The notes beneath the pieces were generated by a model that was not told where the DNA came from, did no database searches, and saw only the letters and a program-made list of their open reading frames with translations. From contig NW_019028987.1 of assembly GCF_002105155.1 (NCBI RefSeq), positions 233,501 to 297,500 of the forward strand: a DNA stretch of 64,000 nt, read 5' to 3'. A program made the position numbers and the translations under genes. Source of the DNA: Lobosporangium transversale (taxonomy: Eukaryota > Mortierellomycota > Mortierellomycetes > Mortierellales > Mortierellaceae). The number at the start of each line of letters is the position of its first letter. Within the stretch, counting starts at the first letter, position 1. Below, in pieces: positions 50,323-62,063 of this stretch.

Positions 50323-51554
50323 TTAAAACAATGCAATCTTGGTCAAGCCAGATCGAATCCTCTCATCCAGAACCTTCAATCCCAGCATTTTGAACAGATC
50401 AACGCGAATTTCATGAATATCTAGTAACGTGCGTCTCTTGGCATCTTTATGACAATCTAGTAGCACGAGCTCTAGCCTATCGAGGTGAAGTGCTCCTAAA
50501 AATTGATTGTAATATCGTAGTAATAATTTTTTTTTTTTTTTTTTTTTTTTCACAAAATAAAAAAATAAAAAAAAAGGGTCAGCATTGCACAGCCATAGCT
50601 CGAAGTATAGACAAAATCAATCTTTATGTATAGAGAGGAAGATGGAAGCTTCATTTTACCATCCGAAATCAGCTTATCGATACGATTTGGCGTGCCCACA
50701 CAAATATGTGTGCAAGTGTTCTTCAAGAAATTCACCTGCTCAGGGACCTTGAAGTGCTTTGCGAACAGCTTACCCACTTTAGCAGCCTCAGTAAATAATG
50801 GTAGTGCTCTGATAACATCTACTGATCTAATGCCACTTGCAGATACAATCAATACGACGGGAGAGCCCTTCGGCAAGTCTTTAGAGGTCTCCAGGGGCTT
50901 CTTGTTCTTGGTGTCTGTCTTTTTGCTTTTACTGTTATCCTTTTGTTTCCCATCTTTTCCGATCTTGCCATGTATATTATCCTTGGTAAAAGCTGTATTA
51001 GCATCCTTAATAAGGAGTTTGGATTTCCAGTCCGCGACTGCAAATTTGAGAAATGACTCTAAGTGAACAAGAGTGTGATCCAACGCAAAGCGTGAAGTGT
51101 CTTTGATTGAAGACTCCGGTATTCTGCGTTCCTCGAGTTCAAAAGATGACAGATTCTCAAGCGCTTGCTTCTGACTATCGTTCAAGATTTCGAACTGAGA
51201 GGCATGGGGTCGTTTTCCCAGAGGAATATTGTTCTCTTCAATCCTTGCCTTCTTTAGCTATTTATGCGGACGTAGAAATAATCAATAGAAATCTTTATAG
51301 TTAAGATATCTATCAAACAGACAACGAGTGAATCAATAGGACATGGCCCTACAAAATATGTATACCTTGTTCTTTTTCTTCTCTGGAGTACCACCAACTT
51401 TGCGTTTTGATCCAGCACTAAGCGACTTGTTACCACCATCATAATCTTCTATTTCTGAGTCGTCAAATCGCTCCCCTGCACCCTCACCATCGCTCAGATA
51501 CTCGAAGTCATCCTCAAGAGTGTCGCCTGATTCCATGTGCTTGGATTTTGACAT
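50323..51554 (-). CDS. CMS1: Cms1/CMSS1 ribosome small-subunit biogenesis protein
   Basis: Three exons (51366-51554, 50660-51257, 50323-50495) give 319 residues. An acidic, Asp/Glu-rich start (DFEYLSDGEG) leads to a basic stretch (GSKRKVGG). A helicase-like fold lacking the full ATP motifs follows, with GSPVVLIVSASGIRSVDVIR, HFKVPEQVNFL and ICVGTPNRIDKL. LELVLLDCHKDAKRRTLLDI completes the Cms1 pattern. Yeast Cms1 is a nucleolar factor of the SSU processome. The donor after SDG (50654-50659) was chosen because it joins to GALHLDRLEL in frame. Confidence 0.9.
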
Positions 51555-52316
51555 TGTTACTTGAAATGAAGTTGTGAAAGAGAAAAAAAGAATGCGAGTG
51601 ATTGTTTTTTTTTTTTTTTTTTTTTTTTTTTTCGAGCAGTCATTCACAACATGGCAAAACATTTTTAATGACGATCTTTTAATTTTATTGAATTTCATAA
51701 TCTATAAATATAGTATGTACTGTTCTTTTCGCATTCGTACAATATCGACACTCCATACACACTCTCCTAATGCCCTAAACAAAAATATAAAATTGGCGTC
51801 AGTTTGGTGCATCCTTTTCTCGCTTACATTAATACATATCACAATATTCATAAGGTGTTATTGCTGATATTGCTCAGACAGCATCCAAAAGGGCGCGTAT
51901 TGATACCATTGCCATTGGTGTGCACGAGGTGGGTCGGTCCGCATGAAAACGGATACCTCTGCGTTCACCGACCAACGGTAATTCAAGCTTTACATCAGTG
52001 CAAGGATAAGCAACGACATATAAAATATCAGATAAAGGAGAAGCGCCTTACCTTTAAATTGAATGAACAAGATGAGGAGGTGGAAGAGATCAGTGATCAA
52101 GAATTAAATAGAAGAAAACTTATACTCATGAGATTGTGGCTTGGCATATAGCATAGACTGCGGAGTATCATTTGAAATATTTTTTTTTATTCAACAAAAA
52201 TAAAATCGTGCATTGGACAGAGCTGTGTATGATAATGGTTATTCTAAATGTGATCTTCCTGGTTGTTCTCTGTCATTATCATTACAAGACAAACAAGAAG
52301 TGATTTTCTCTCAAAT
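51555..52316 (+). other. Intergenic region with an uncharacterised small ORF (about 51804-52151)
   Basis: Between CMS1 (-) and the complex I gene (-). A plus-strand frame ending at 52151 gives a charged C-terminus (EKRLTFKLNEQDEEVEEISD), and an overlapping frame is also coding-like (DIAQTASKRARIDTIAIG), ending at a stop near 51941. Either a small spliced gene or chance; no family recognised. A T30 run lies at 51605-51632. Confidence 0.3.
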
Positions 52317-52953
52317 TTAAGCCTGGGCGGCGATCTTAAACTCAGATTCCTCGGGGCGATGTGTTCCCTTGCTAAACGCAACTGAACATTTAGCCATTGT
52401 TGAAGATGCACGTGTAATCGAATCAGTCATGTAGTAATCAGTAATAACAGGCGTAAATGCGGTCCTGGCAGACTTGAGATTCGATTTGTTCAATGTAGAG
52501 AGACCAAGGGAGGCGACAGCCACGGAGCTAGGCTCCACGACATTATAATTGGCAAATGATGGTGCGATATCTCGGAGACGGTCACGAACCTGATGAATAT
52601 CATCATATGGCAAAGTAACACCAGCAACTTCCGAGATCGCACGAATAATTTTCCAATCCTCGCGAGCAGCGCCGGGTGGGGATACAGCGGCGCGCGTCAT
52701 CTGAGGACGGCCTTCTGTGTTAACATATGTGGCACTTTTCTCAGTATAGGTAGCGCCTGGCAAGATCACATCGGCATATTGAGCGCCAACGTCTCCATGG
52801 TGGCCTTGATAAATGACAAAGGCGTCCTTGGGGATATCGCTTGGAGAGATCTCATCGGCCTCTAGTAGGTAAACAACAGAGGCCTTGCTAGCTTCCTTGG
52901 CCTTGGGAGCAAATCCGATATCATAAGCAGCAGCTCTGCTGGCAGCCTATATT

Positions 52954-52989
<36 letters not shown>

Positions 52990-54902
52990 AACGCCATATT
53001 CAACTCCTGCGTTGTTTGGTTTAGGGTAGAACTTACTCGCTGAAGAACATTGTAGCCATTCCAGTTGTCTTGGAAGAACTTGTCCTTATGTTGTTGAACA
53101 ATCTTGGAAACAGAAGAGAAGACATATTCGCTATCAGGCAAGTCTGTGACGCCACTGCCGACAATGATCATAGGATTCTTGGCGGCACCAAGAATAGCTG
53201 AAAAAGGATGGTTGCCTGAAACAAGGGCCTCGAGAGAAGAGGTATCAGAGCCAATGTGATCATAGTCATAGGTGAGATCAACGGGGGTTCCGACAAGGCC
53301 AATGTTCAGGCCGTTGTAAACAAAGGATTTGCGGATACGAGCATTCATAACAGTAGCTTCATGACGGGGATTGGTACCAATCAACAAGAGTGCATCGGCT
53401 CGCTCAATGCCAGAGATGGTGGAATTAAGTAGATAGTTAGAACGGAAATCGGTACCATGGGCAAGGTTATCTTGGCAGCGATTATCGACTGTGACATTTT
53501 CGGAACCAAGCGTGTTGACAAGGTCCTTGAGGGCAACGAGAGACTCGGCATCAGCCAACTGACCAGCAACAGCTCTGATACTTGGGCCAGCAGCCTTAAG
53601 TTCTGAGGCAACTTTCTGAAGAGCATCAGCCCAGTTGACACTAACGAATGTATTGCCCTTGCGAACCATCGGCGTGGTCAAGCGCTGGGTCTTGAGACCA
53701 TCATAAGCAGAACGAGTTCTATCCGAGATCCACTCTTCGTTGATATCCTCGTTCAAGCGGGGAAGAATACGCATGACTTCAACACCTCGGGAATCGACAC
53801 GAATGCTAGATCCAAGGGCATCAAGGACATCGATTGACTCTGTATTCTTGAGCTCCCAGGGACGAGCATTGAAGGTATATGGCTTGGAAAGAAGAGCGCC
53901 GACAGGACAGACATCTGCTAAATTTCCAGAAAGCTGTTGAATGATTCAAAAATCCATGGTCCAGTCAAGAAATCAAAAGTTATAGACCGAGAGTTGACGA
54001 TTTTCAAAGTAGTATATAGTATAAATACGTTGAAATATGGTCAGTCATCTCCTTTAAGCTTTTTACTAATTCACACACCCGAGGCACAATGCATTACCTC
54101 GGAATTCATGGTCTTCTCAATATAAGTTCCGATCTGCATATCATTTCCACGTCCGGATGTACCGAGATCCTGGAAGCCAGCAACCTCGTTGGCAAAGCGA
54201 ACGCAGCGAGTGCAGTGAATGCAGCGAGTCATAGTGGTCTTGATCAGTGGTCCCAATTCCTTATCTTCAACAGCACGCTTGCCAACAATCTCTGAGAAAC
54301 GACCACGATCCGAACCGTAACGGACCGACTGATCCTGGAGATCGCACTCTCCTCCTTGGTCGCAAATAGGGCAGTCCAAAGGGTGATTAGCCAGCAAGAA
54401 CTCCATGACACCCTCACGAGCCTTCTTGACCAAGGTAGAATCAGTCTTGACCCTCATTCCAGGCATCACAGGGAAAGCGCAGGAGGCAACAGGCTTTGGG
54501 GACTTTTCCACCTCAACCAAGCACATACGACAGTTTCCTGCAACAGACAAACGCTCGTGATAACAGAAGCGAGGAATATGAACACCGGCCTTCTCACAAG
54601 CCTGAATAACGGCAGATCCAGCTTCTACCTTAACAGGCTTGCCATCAATAAAGACTTCAACCTCATTCTTGACGACAGCAGTGGTACGGAAGTGTCGAGG
54701 GGCTACAAGATCAAATGGTGTAAAAAATGCATTATGCAAAAATCATGAGTACCCTTGAATATCAGCGGTTAAGATAAGCACATGAATATTTCCAACATTT
54801 TGTATACAGTTTCGAGTGTCATAAAACATTTCCAAAAAGGATGATATGCTATAGACGATCTGCGTAAAAAACTGAACATGAGAGTCGTGTCGTATTTGCC
54901 AT
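52317..54902 (-). CDS. NADH:ubiquinone oxidoreductase 75/78-kDa subunit (complex I)
   Basis: Exons 54098-54702, 53037-53933 and 52317-52946 are firm. A first exon at 54857-54902 (ATG 54902) is a candidate that restores phase and gives 725 residues. Iron-sulfur ligands are visible in order: the 2Fe-2S site in [20 protein letters not shown] with a later Cys in ASCAFPV, the H-x3-C-x2-C-x5-C site in [16 protein letters not shown], and the 4Fe-4S site in [17 protein letters not shown] followed by [10 protein letters not shown]. The remainder is the molybdopterin-oxidoreductase-like domain of the NuoG/NDUFS1 family. It acts in the peripheral arm of mitochondrial complex I. Its presence shows the fungus keeps a proton-pumping complex I. 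The first exon should carry a mitochondrial presequence, which is weak in this model. Confidence 0.93.
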
Positions 54903-55601
54903 GTCTAAGTCCGGAGTTACGTTCCACCAGCTCGGACTTTTTGGTGAAAGCTAGATCGAACGTCCCGATTTTAAAGACGTAGTTGTTAACAATTCAACTA
55001 ATCCTACTAGAAACATTTAGTGTTGTCATTGTTTTCCTATGACCATTTCTCTGTTTATGGATAAATCATTCAAATAAATAGGAGTCGGGTTTATGTGATC
55101 GAGTGTGTTTCCGCATTCGATGTCCAAACAGAAGTAGTTGAGGAGAGCGGAAATTCTGTGCGAATTCAGGTGTGATTACCTCCAGCTTGGCGCAGGGCAG
55201 CCCTACTGGTCTTTGATAATGCGCGCAGCATGATGGCGGAATGTGTGGAGAGTGGGGAGTATATGATGTGAAGAAATAAATTGGATGACAATAATCAGCG
55301 CAATTCTGTCCCTGCGAGGCGCACAAGTAGCGGAGGTGGAGACCGAATGTTTTCCGAAATCCTATGCCACATTCAAAGCTCAAAATATGTCACCGTATTT
55401 TACTCGCTGATGTTTCCTCGAAGAGATAATGGAGTTTTGTTACTCAGTTCTATGCGGAACCAGTGCACAGCCAGCCAAGTTCTTTATTTCTAATCACACG
55501 GAACCCTTACAGGTGTTTCATTGTACGTCTCCTTGCTCAAACAACAAGAATCCTTCGCCTTGCGTATTACTTCACGTTCATTAGACCTTAATAGATCATT
55601 C
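54903..55601. other. Divergent promoter region, complex I gene and Tubby-like gene
   Basis: About 700 bp between start codons. The ORFs in it are short and without motif. No specific site recognised. Confidence 0.45.
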
Positions 55602-57311
55602 ATGTCCCGCAGTATTCCATCCAGTGGAGAGGGCTCACATTACACTGCCGCAACGCCCACTTCCACGCTATGCAACGACAACAGCGGAAATAAGAGCTAC
55701 GCTCGCGCTCCATATGGGTCACGTCTTTTGCCCATGGATTCTTCAGCGTTTCTTCCTGAAGAGCCACTGCCAGGGGGGTCTATGATACGCCACCACAACG
55801 AATATGAGAATAACGATGAGGAGGATAGTGACGAAGATGACGGTGACAGTGACTATGACCATGATCCAGAGGTAGAGGACCAAGATTATGATGAGACAGC
55901 GACTGAAGAACCAACGGCCCTTATTCAACCGGCTCCTGACCCTCTACCTGAGCCCTACATCATCAATCGACCCACAAACCATAATATTCCACCTTTTGCT
56001 TTTGGACCCAGATTGGATCTGATTTCTCCCAAGCTACTTCATGATACAGTTATGTCGTATGTATCGCCTTAGTAACAGCCCCATTTCCATCTGTGATGAA
56101 AGTATTTTTCACTGCTGTCACTAAATCAACTATTACTAAATTTTGATTTATGAGTTAGACCAGTACCCCAAGGAAAGAAGTTTATGTGCAGAATTGTCCG
56201 TAAAAACGAGGGAATGGACAGGCGAATGTACCCAACGTATGAGCTTTCATTAGAAGAGCCTGCTCGGTCGCCTGATGAGTCCATGCGGCAACGATGTGTC
56301 TTTTTGTTACGCGCTACAAAAAAGAAGCGTAGCCGAGGTTCTTATTATGCTATTACAAGCGATATGGACAATATCCACGGATATGATCGCAAAGCCACTG
56401 ATGAAAATTATGGCGTTTTGGGCAAATTGAGGTCCAACTTTTTGGGTACTGTATTCAACGTCTATTCGAACGGACGAAACCCATTTTCGGGAGCGGAGCA
56501 GGATGGAAAAGGACAGGATCGAACTTTGTCTGGCACAGAGAAAGGAAAAGGCAAGATGAAAAAAGAAAACAAGAGTCATGACTTGCCTGTGCGACAAGAG
56601 CTCGGTGCAGTGATATATGTAAACTATTGTTAATGTTTTTTTTTGACGAATCATTATGAATGACTGTGTAAGAGTCCGAAGAGTACTCAAACTTGCTATG
56701 TGACTCCTTAGAATCCAAATGTGCTTGGGCTGAAAGGGCCTAGAAAGATGACAATCTTGATGAACACCATGACAACTGATGGGTGTATGATGGAAAAGCG
56801 ACCCACACAAGCCAAAGATACATTGATTGGTCGCATGACGGACGGAGACATGTCTGATTTATTGGTCTTACGGAACAAGAGCCCACAGTGGAATGATGGT
56901 ACGCGATACGCAATTATGTCTAATACCGTTGGCTTTTTTTTTACTACACACTAGTATTGATTTTTTTTTTTTTTTTTTTTTTTTTTTGATTTAGAAACCA
57001 ATTCATTTGTCTTGAATTTTGGAGGACGTGTCTCTCTGGCGTCAGTGAAAAACTTCCAGATCATCCACGATAATGACTGTATGTATTCAAATTGATCGTA
57101 AGATGTTATTATAACGAAGCACAGTCTTTGTAACCTCCTGTAACATTCGCATTTAATTGTCTTGCCGATGTACATAGTGGACTACATTATCATGCAGTTC
57201 GGAAGAACATCTCAGGACAACTTTACAATGGATTGTCAATACCCGATGACTCCTTTCCAAGCATTTGCCTTTGCGCTAACTAGCTTTGATGCCAAGTTGG
57301 CTTGCGAATAA
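55602..57311 (+). CDS. Tubby-like protein
   Basis: Five exons (55602-56056, 56159-56618, 56712-56898, 56995-57078, 57178-57311) give 439 residues. The first ~150 are Ser-rich then strongly acidic (Asp/Glu runs). The Tubby beta-barrel follows: [86 protein letters not shown] and the family C-terminus [13 protein letters not shown]. Tubby domains bind PI(4,5)P2 at the plasma membrane. An Asp/Lys-rich insert (about 56500-56590) lengthens one loop. Four introns interrupt the domain; the last but one has a T23 run. Confidence 0.95.
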
Positions 57312-57383
57312 ACACTCATTAAAAAAGTATTGTATATAGTTAGATGATAGTTTGTTATAGCATTTGTACAGTACAATCCTATC

Positions 57384-59455
57384 CTAATCACTATCGTAGA
57401 CATCAGGAGCACGGACATTCTTGGAGTACATTTTATGATTAGCCATTTCGAGCAAAGCCACAGCATCAGCATGAGCATCCATTGCTGAACGTTTTGGCCC
57501 TTCCTCTCGCTCAACCAATGATGGATGGACTTGCCAAACTATGTTCAGAAGCATCAAGCGAATTTAAATGTCAGTAATGATCTGAAAAAATTAAAATTAA
57601 TAGCTGAGGGCTAAAGTAATATGTACCTTCCATTTCATCCAATTTGAAGTCCTGATATTTAGACAGTCTAGGGGACTGATAAGTTGAACACAATGGTTCT
57701 GCTGCAGACTGACCACTTTGAAAGTCGCTTGCCAGCCATAGTCCAAAATACCGTAGCTGCCCTCCAAACCCCATACCTGTGGTTCCGAATTAACAAAAAG
57801 TTAAATCAAAAAAGGTCGAACGAAAAGCGTAACGATGTTGAAAAAACCTGTCTACATGAGCCGAATATTGATGTCATACCATTAGGAAGTGTCTTGGTAC
57901 CGTAATCCATATATTGGAAGTGGTTGTTTACACTACTAGGCCTGTAGATTCTGAATTTGGGTCGAATAGTGAACAAAAAGTTTCTGTCGTTGCCATAGAA
58001 CTTGGGTCTTTGTTCCCAGTCTTGGTCTGCATACCCTCCAAAAATATACCCATCCTCATCTTTCATCACAACTACAGTTGGGCCTTGATATGTGATTTTC
58101 TGTAGAAGTGTTGAGAACGAAGCGCCTGAGGTTTTTGATGAAAATAATAGTCTTAGCGGAGGCGTTAGACGAGTTTCAGAAAGCGGACCTCTTCTGGCCT
58201 CATGACCCTTGGAATATCCAAACGAGGACGAAACATTGCGATATGCAGGTGTAGGTAGCGCATAAAGTAACTGAAAAAAGTCCCCAACAGTTAGCAGCCT
58301 AGAAAAGTGTGGGGCAACGTCAATACCGCCTTTAATCCTAGGTGCAATGTAGTTCTTTTCACACAGCTTGTTCTCCTGTTCTACCGTAAGTTTAATTCTC
58401 CTTCCTGATGTCCTAGGGCCTTCAATGTTCACGAGGGTTGACTGTCCCAAAAACAGATTCTGGATTAAGATTTTAACCATAAGTTGGAACTCAACGGAAT
58501 GTTGGTACCAATTTATAAATGCGGATATGCTAGGACGGCTATTAACATCTTGCTTTTGAGTCGCTTTTAACCAATCCTGTGCTGTCTCTCCACTCGAGCC
58601 TTTTGCATTCTGTACATCGCCATCCTCAACGCTTAATATGCTTTCTTTCATAATCCCCAAATCATCTCCAAATTCATTATCCTCACTTGGTGATTCCAGG
58701 TTAAGGTGCCTCGTCAATAAGAATTCTGTTGTAGCCTCTAGGCCTTCCTCAGGGATGTTCATCCAAGAGCCTATTTCGCCAGCTAACCAAAAGGGCATCA
58801 CAGCTCTCGTAACATTTGTAATAAAGCTTTCCAAAGATTTTTCGTGCATCTGGAGCATGAAGCAGAGACCCGCCTGTTCCTCAATATTAGTTTTGGAAAG
58901 CCGATGTATGGTCACTACCCAACCATATTTAGAGATGCGTGTTGTCGAGTCAGCGGAGATAGAGTGCGTGAGAACACTGAGACGATCCCTGCTGTTGTCG
59001 GCAGCCTGATTTTTGCTATTCACATGGGTATCACCATTACTAGACCCTCTGACGACTTCGTCGTCAATTTTGTTGCGAGGTATTGAGTGCGCCTGCATCA
59101 CCATGCGGAAACAAGTCAGTAGTGCTGGAGGAAGCAATGAGCTAAAGTAAGAATTGAAATGTTGAGGATCAATAGCCTCTTCGTTTTCAACAGAAGCTGA
59201 CGGCTCATATTGCTCCTTCTTGTGGCTATTATCGTTATCAGCACTGCAATGGATCTGACCCTTGCGAAGCTTCTCAAAAAGATCGAGAATATATGCCCGC
59301 TCCAGGTCCGAGAAGTCAGCGAGGCATGTCTCAATGACTGTATCTTGCTTGCTCGCCTGTGACCCTAAGTTGGGCAAAAGGTAGATAAGACAGGGGCTTA
59401 AGAATGTGTTTTTTACAGGCTTTGTTAATTGCATCTATGTATGTCCTTACCCATA
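57384..59455 (-). CDS. TLDc-domain protein, MEAK7 (TLDC1)-like
   Basis: Four exons (59452-59455, 57880-59364, 57627-57776, 57384-57538) give 597 residues. The first coding exon is only ATGG, and after splicing the protein begins MGSQASKQD, a good N-myristoylation signal. An EF-hand-like or helical N-terminal half follows (ERAYILDLFEKL, GEIGSWMNIPE). The TLDc domain starts at LLFSSKTSGASFSTLLQKI with GPTVVVMKDEDGYIFGGYAD, FYGNDRNFLF, YMDYGTK, GMGFGGQLRYFGLWL. MEAK7 is a myristoylated lysosomal mTOR-linked protein in animals; the shared N-terminal Gly and domain layout support the call. The role in fungi is not known to me. Confidence 0.88.
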
Positions 59456-59912
59456 ATACTGTTTTCAAGCAATGTTTTCTTTTTGATTGATTTTTTTTTT
59501 TTTTTTTTTTTTTTTTTGGATGGTAAGAAATGAAATGCCAAATGTTAATTCTGCTCCCTCAAGAGTTCAGGAGATAGAAATAATGCCCCTTAACTATCCG
59601 AGAAGAGAGAGGGGTGGGAACCGGTTATTGCTGTTAGAGTACCAGCTATCAGGGTATCAATCAATGGACGTTGCCGGATCAATCCAAGCATTAGCTTACA
59701 TCAATTCGAGTAATTTGTTAAAGGGAAAACGGATAAAGTGTTTCTTTGCTCTCCAGGATAAAAAGGTGGCACCGCAGCCGGCTATATTTATCCACTTGTA
59801 TTTCTTTCTTTCTGTTTCCCTCTCTTTCTCTCTCTTTCTCTCTCTCACACTCTCTCACACTCTTACTCTCACTCTCACTCTCACAATCATTCTGCAGGAT
59901 CTGACATCAGCC
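59456..59912. other. Promoter region of the SDT1-like gene with poly-T and CT microsatellite
   Basis: A T29-type run (59489-59517), then a CT/TCTC and CTCACT-rich microsatellite (about 59798-59888) that ends at tctgcag, possibly a 5'-leader intron acceptor just before ATG 59913. Confidence 0.55.
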
Positions 59913-61588
59913 ATGCCATCCACCAGTCTCAAAACCACTCTCGATTCCAATAACGATGACAGCACCACTAACGCTGCTAACACCAACACTATCAACACAG
60001 CCTATGGACCTTCCACACTTGATATAAATTGTCCTCCTGGACAAGAAGAGCTTGGAAAATCCATTAACAGATCAATTACACCCAATCACGAGCCTCGCGT
60101 CTTCTTCTTTGACATCGACAACTGTTTATATTCAAAGCATTGCGGTATTGCCGAGCTGATGCGTGCAAAGTATGCAAAGTTGGATCGAGAATAATTCGGT
60201 ACATTCGGTATAGCTATTTCACGTTGTTTGACTTATTTATTCTCCCTTTCTCCAATTGCTTGACAATTTAGGATCGAGCAATATTTCAGGGATGTTGGCT
60301 TCGAAAGCGACCATGGTAAATATCCATAATAATGAATGGTGCTTGCCCCTGACCACAATTAGGTTTATTAAATTATTAAATGACGTCGTTTTCTTTTCTT
60401 GGTTTGTCCATTACGCCATCAATTCTATTGATCAGTCCAAACTATCTCATACCGTTATTACATTGATTATGGCCTTGCTATTCGGGGGCTTGTTCTACAT
60501 CATCCTGGTAAGCTACGTTGAACACAATGTCGACATTGATGCTTTTGTTCTAAGATTAAGGACTATCTAGGCGCTATGAATGATCACTTTAAAAAACAAA
60601 AAGTTGACATAGTTCATTGTTTAATTTGTTACAATACCTATTTAGAGGTAACAAGGACACACATACACGACGACAAGACTGCCGATTTAGGCTTCTCTTG
60701 GCAGTCGCCAGCTTGCATATTTGTGTTTCTTTTTAGCTTGATGTTAACCCATGCTTTCCTTTTAATCCCATTCATCTATAATTACGCTTATCTTTAACTT
60801 ATCACAGATCGATATCAAAGATTATGGTAAGTATCCACTATTTACCCCGCTTTCCGTCCCAAATCTCATGGATCAAGAGTATTGTGAAAAGCAAGTCTCT
60901 TACACTGATATTAATTTCCATTCGAACTACTGTAATATACACAATAGATGACAAAGTCGATGGTGCTTTGCCATTACAAGATATCTTGAAAGAGAACATC
61001 CCTTTAAGAAATATGATAAAGTCCCTCAACATTGAAAAAAAGTGGCTGTTCACTAATGCAGGAAAGAATGTAAGAATTTATTTTCAACTATGTATATCAT
61101 GCTTTAATTCAAGAATATTGTGTATAGGGGATACGTTGTTATCTAACCAAGTCGTTCATTACTTTATTTCACAACCTCATAAAAAGCATGCTTTGCGGGT
61201 GATCAAGATTCTGGGCTTAGAAGGATGCTTTGACGGGCTAACGTACTGTGATTACCTAAAGCCGGACTTTAACTGCAAACCAGAGCCAGAGGCTTTCTAT
61301 AGAGCAATGAAAGACGCAGGGGTTGTTCATCCCTCTAATTGCTACTTGGTAGATGATTCTGCGGCTAATGTGGATAAAGCACTTGACATTGGTTGGACCG
61401 CGGTCCATGTGGCAGATGATCCTGAAGTTTCCCAGTTTGGTCACTTCCAAATTGGCGACATTTTAGAACTACCCAAGGCTCTCCCAGAATTCTGGTCTAA
61501 AGAAGATGCTGCTGCTGCTCTTTCTGCCGTAAATGCAGTCGCATCGGAAAAGGCGCCGGGAACGGGTAAGGCCAGATTGTCAGCATGA
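59913..61588 (+). CDS. SDT1: HAD-family pyrimidine 5'-nucleotidase (Sdt1/Phm8-like)
   Basis: Exons 59913-60169, 60272-60315, 60436-60507, (60646-60647), 60808-60826, 60948-61069 and 61187-61588 give 305 residues. HAD motif I is VFFFDIDNCLYS (D-x-D). The cap region reads YYIDYGLAIRGLVLHH. Motif II is KKWLFTNAGKN, then FDGLTYCDY. Motif III has the Lys in CKPEPEAF and motif IV is CYLVDDSAANVDKA. This is the order in yeast Sdt1/Phm8, which dephosphorylate UMP/CMP or lysophosphatidate. Exons 3 and 4 do not join in frame unless two bases are added; an AG flanked by tttag and gtaaca at 60646-60647 fits as a micro-exon. The C-tail is Ala-rich. Confidence 0.9.
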
Positions 61589-62063
61589 GCTTTGGGATCT
61601 GGTCGTCTGATCTTCTGGCTATATATTTTTCAATCTTCATAGACATTTGTAAAGTAAATTTTAAATTCAAAGCACATATTCAACCGCTTTTTGAAACGCT
61701 ACCTCTACAGGAGAGAACATGTATCTTAATAAATGACCAACCACGTTAGTTGTGTGTGCTGCGACCATCTCTATCACGTGTAACATCTTTCTGTTTAGTA
61801 CCTTTGCCACTCCAACTTGTCTACCTCTTGCAATTCATTACCTAGAAAGCAATACACACAGACACGTCTGCCTCTTGAATATTACTTCCTCAACAAGTAA
61901 CACAGGACAATCAATTCAAATAGGACAGAGCAATGAAGACCTGGAAGGCCCGTGAGCGCTGTCAAAAAATTATAGCATGGACACCCATCGGCATTTGTAA
62001 GAGAGAGGATTCACCTGTTCATGGCAACATAAAAACATTGCTCCTATCCAATTCTTTTGTTCG
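61589..62063. other. Intergenic, 475 bp
   Basis: This contains the 3' end of the phosphatase gene (AATAAA-like words near 61645 and 61729) and the promoter of the DHHC gene. No other feature seen. Confidence 0.45.
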
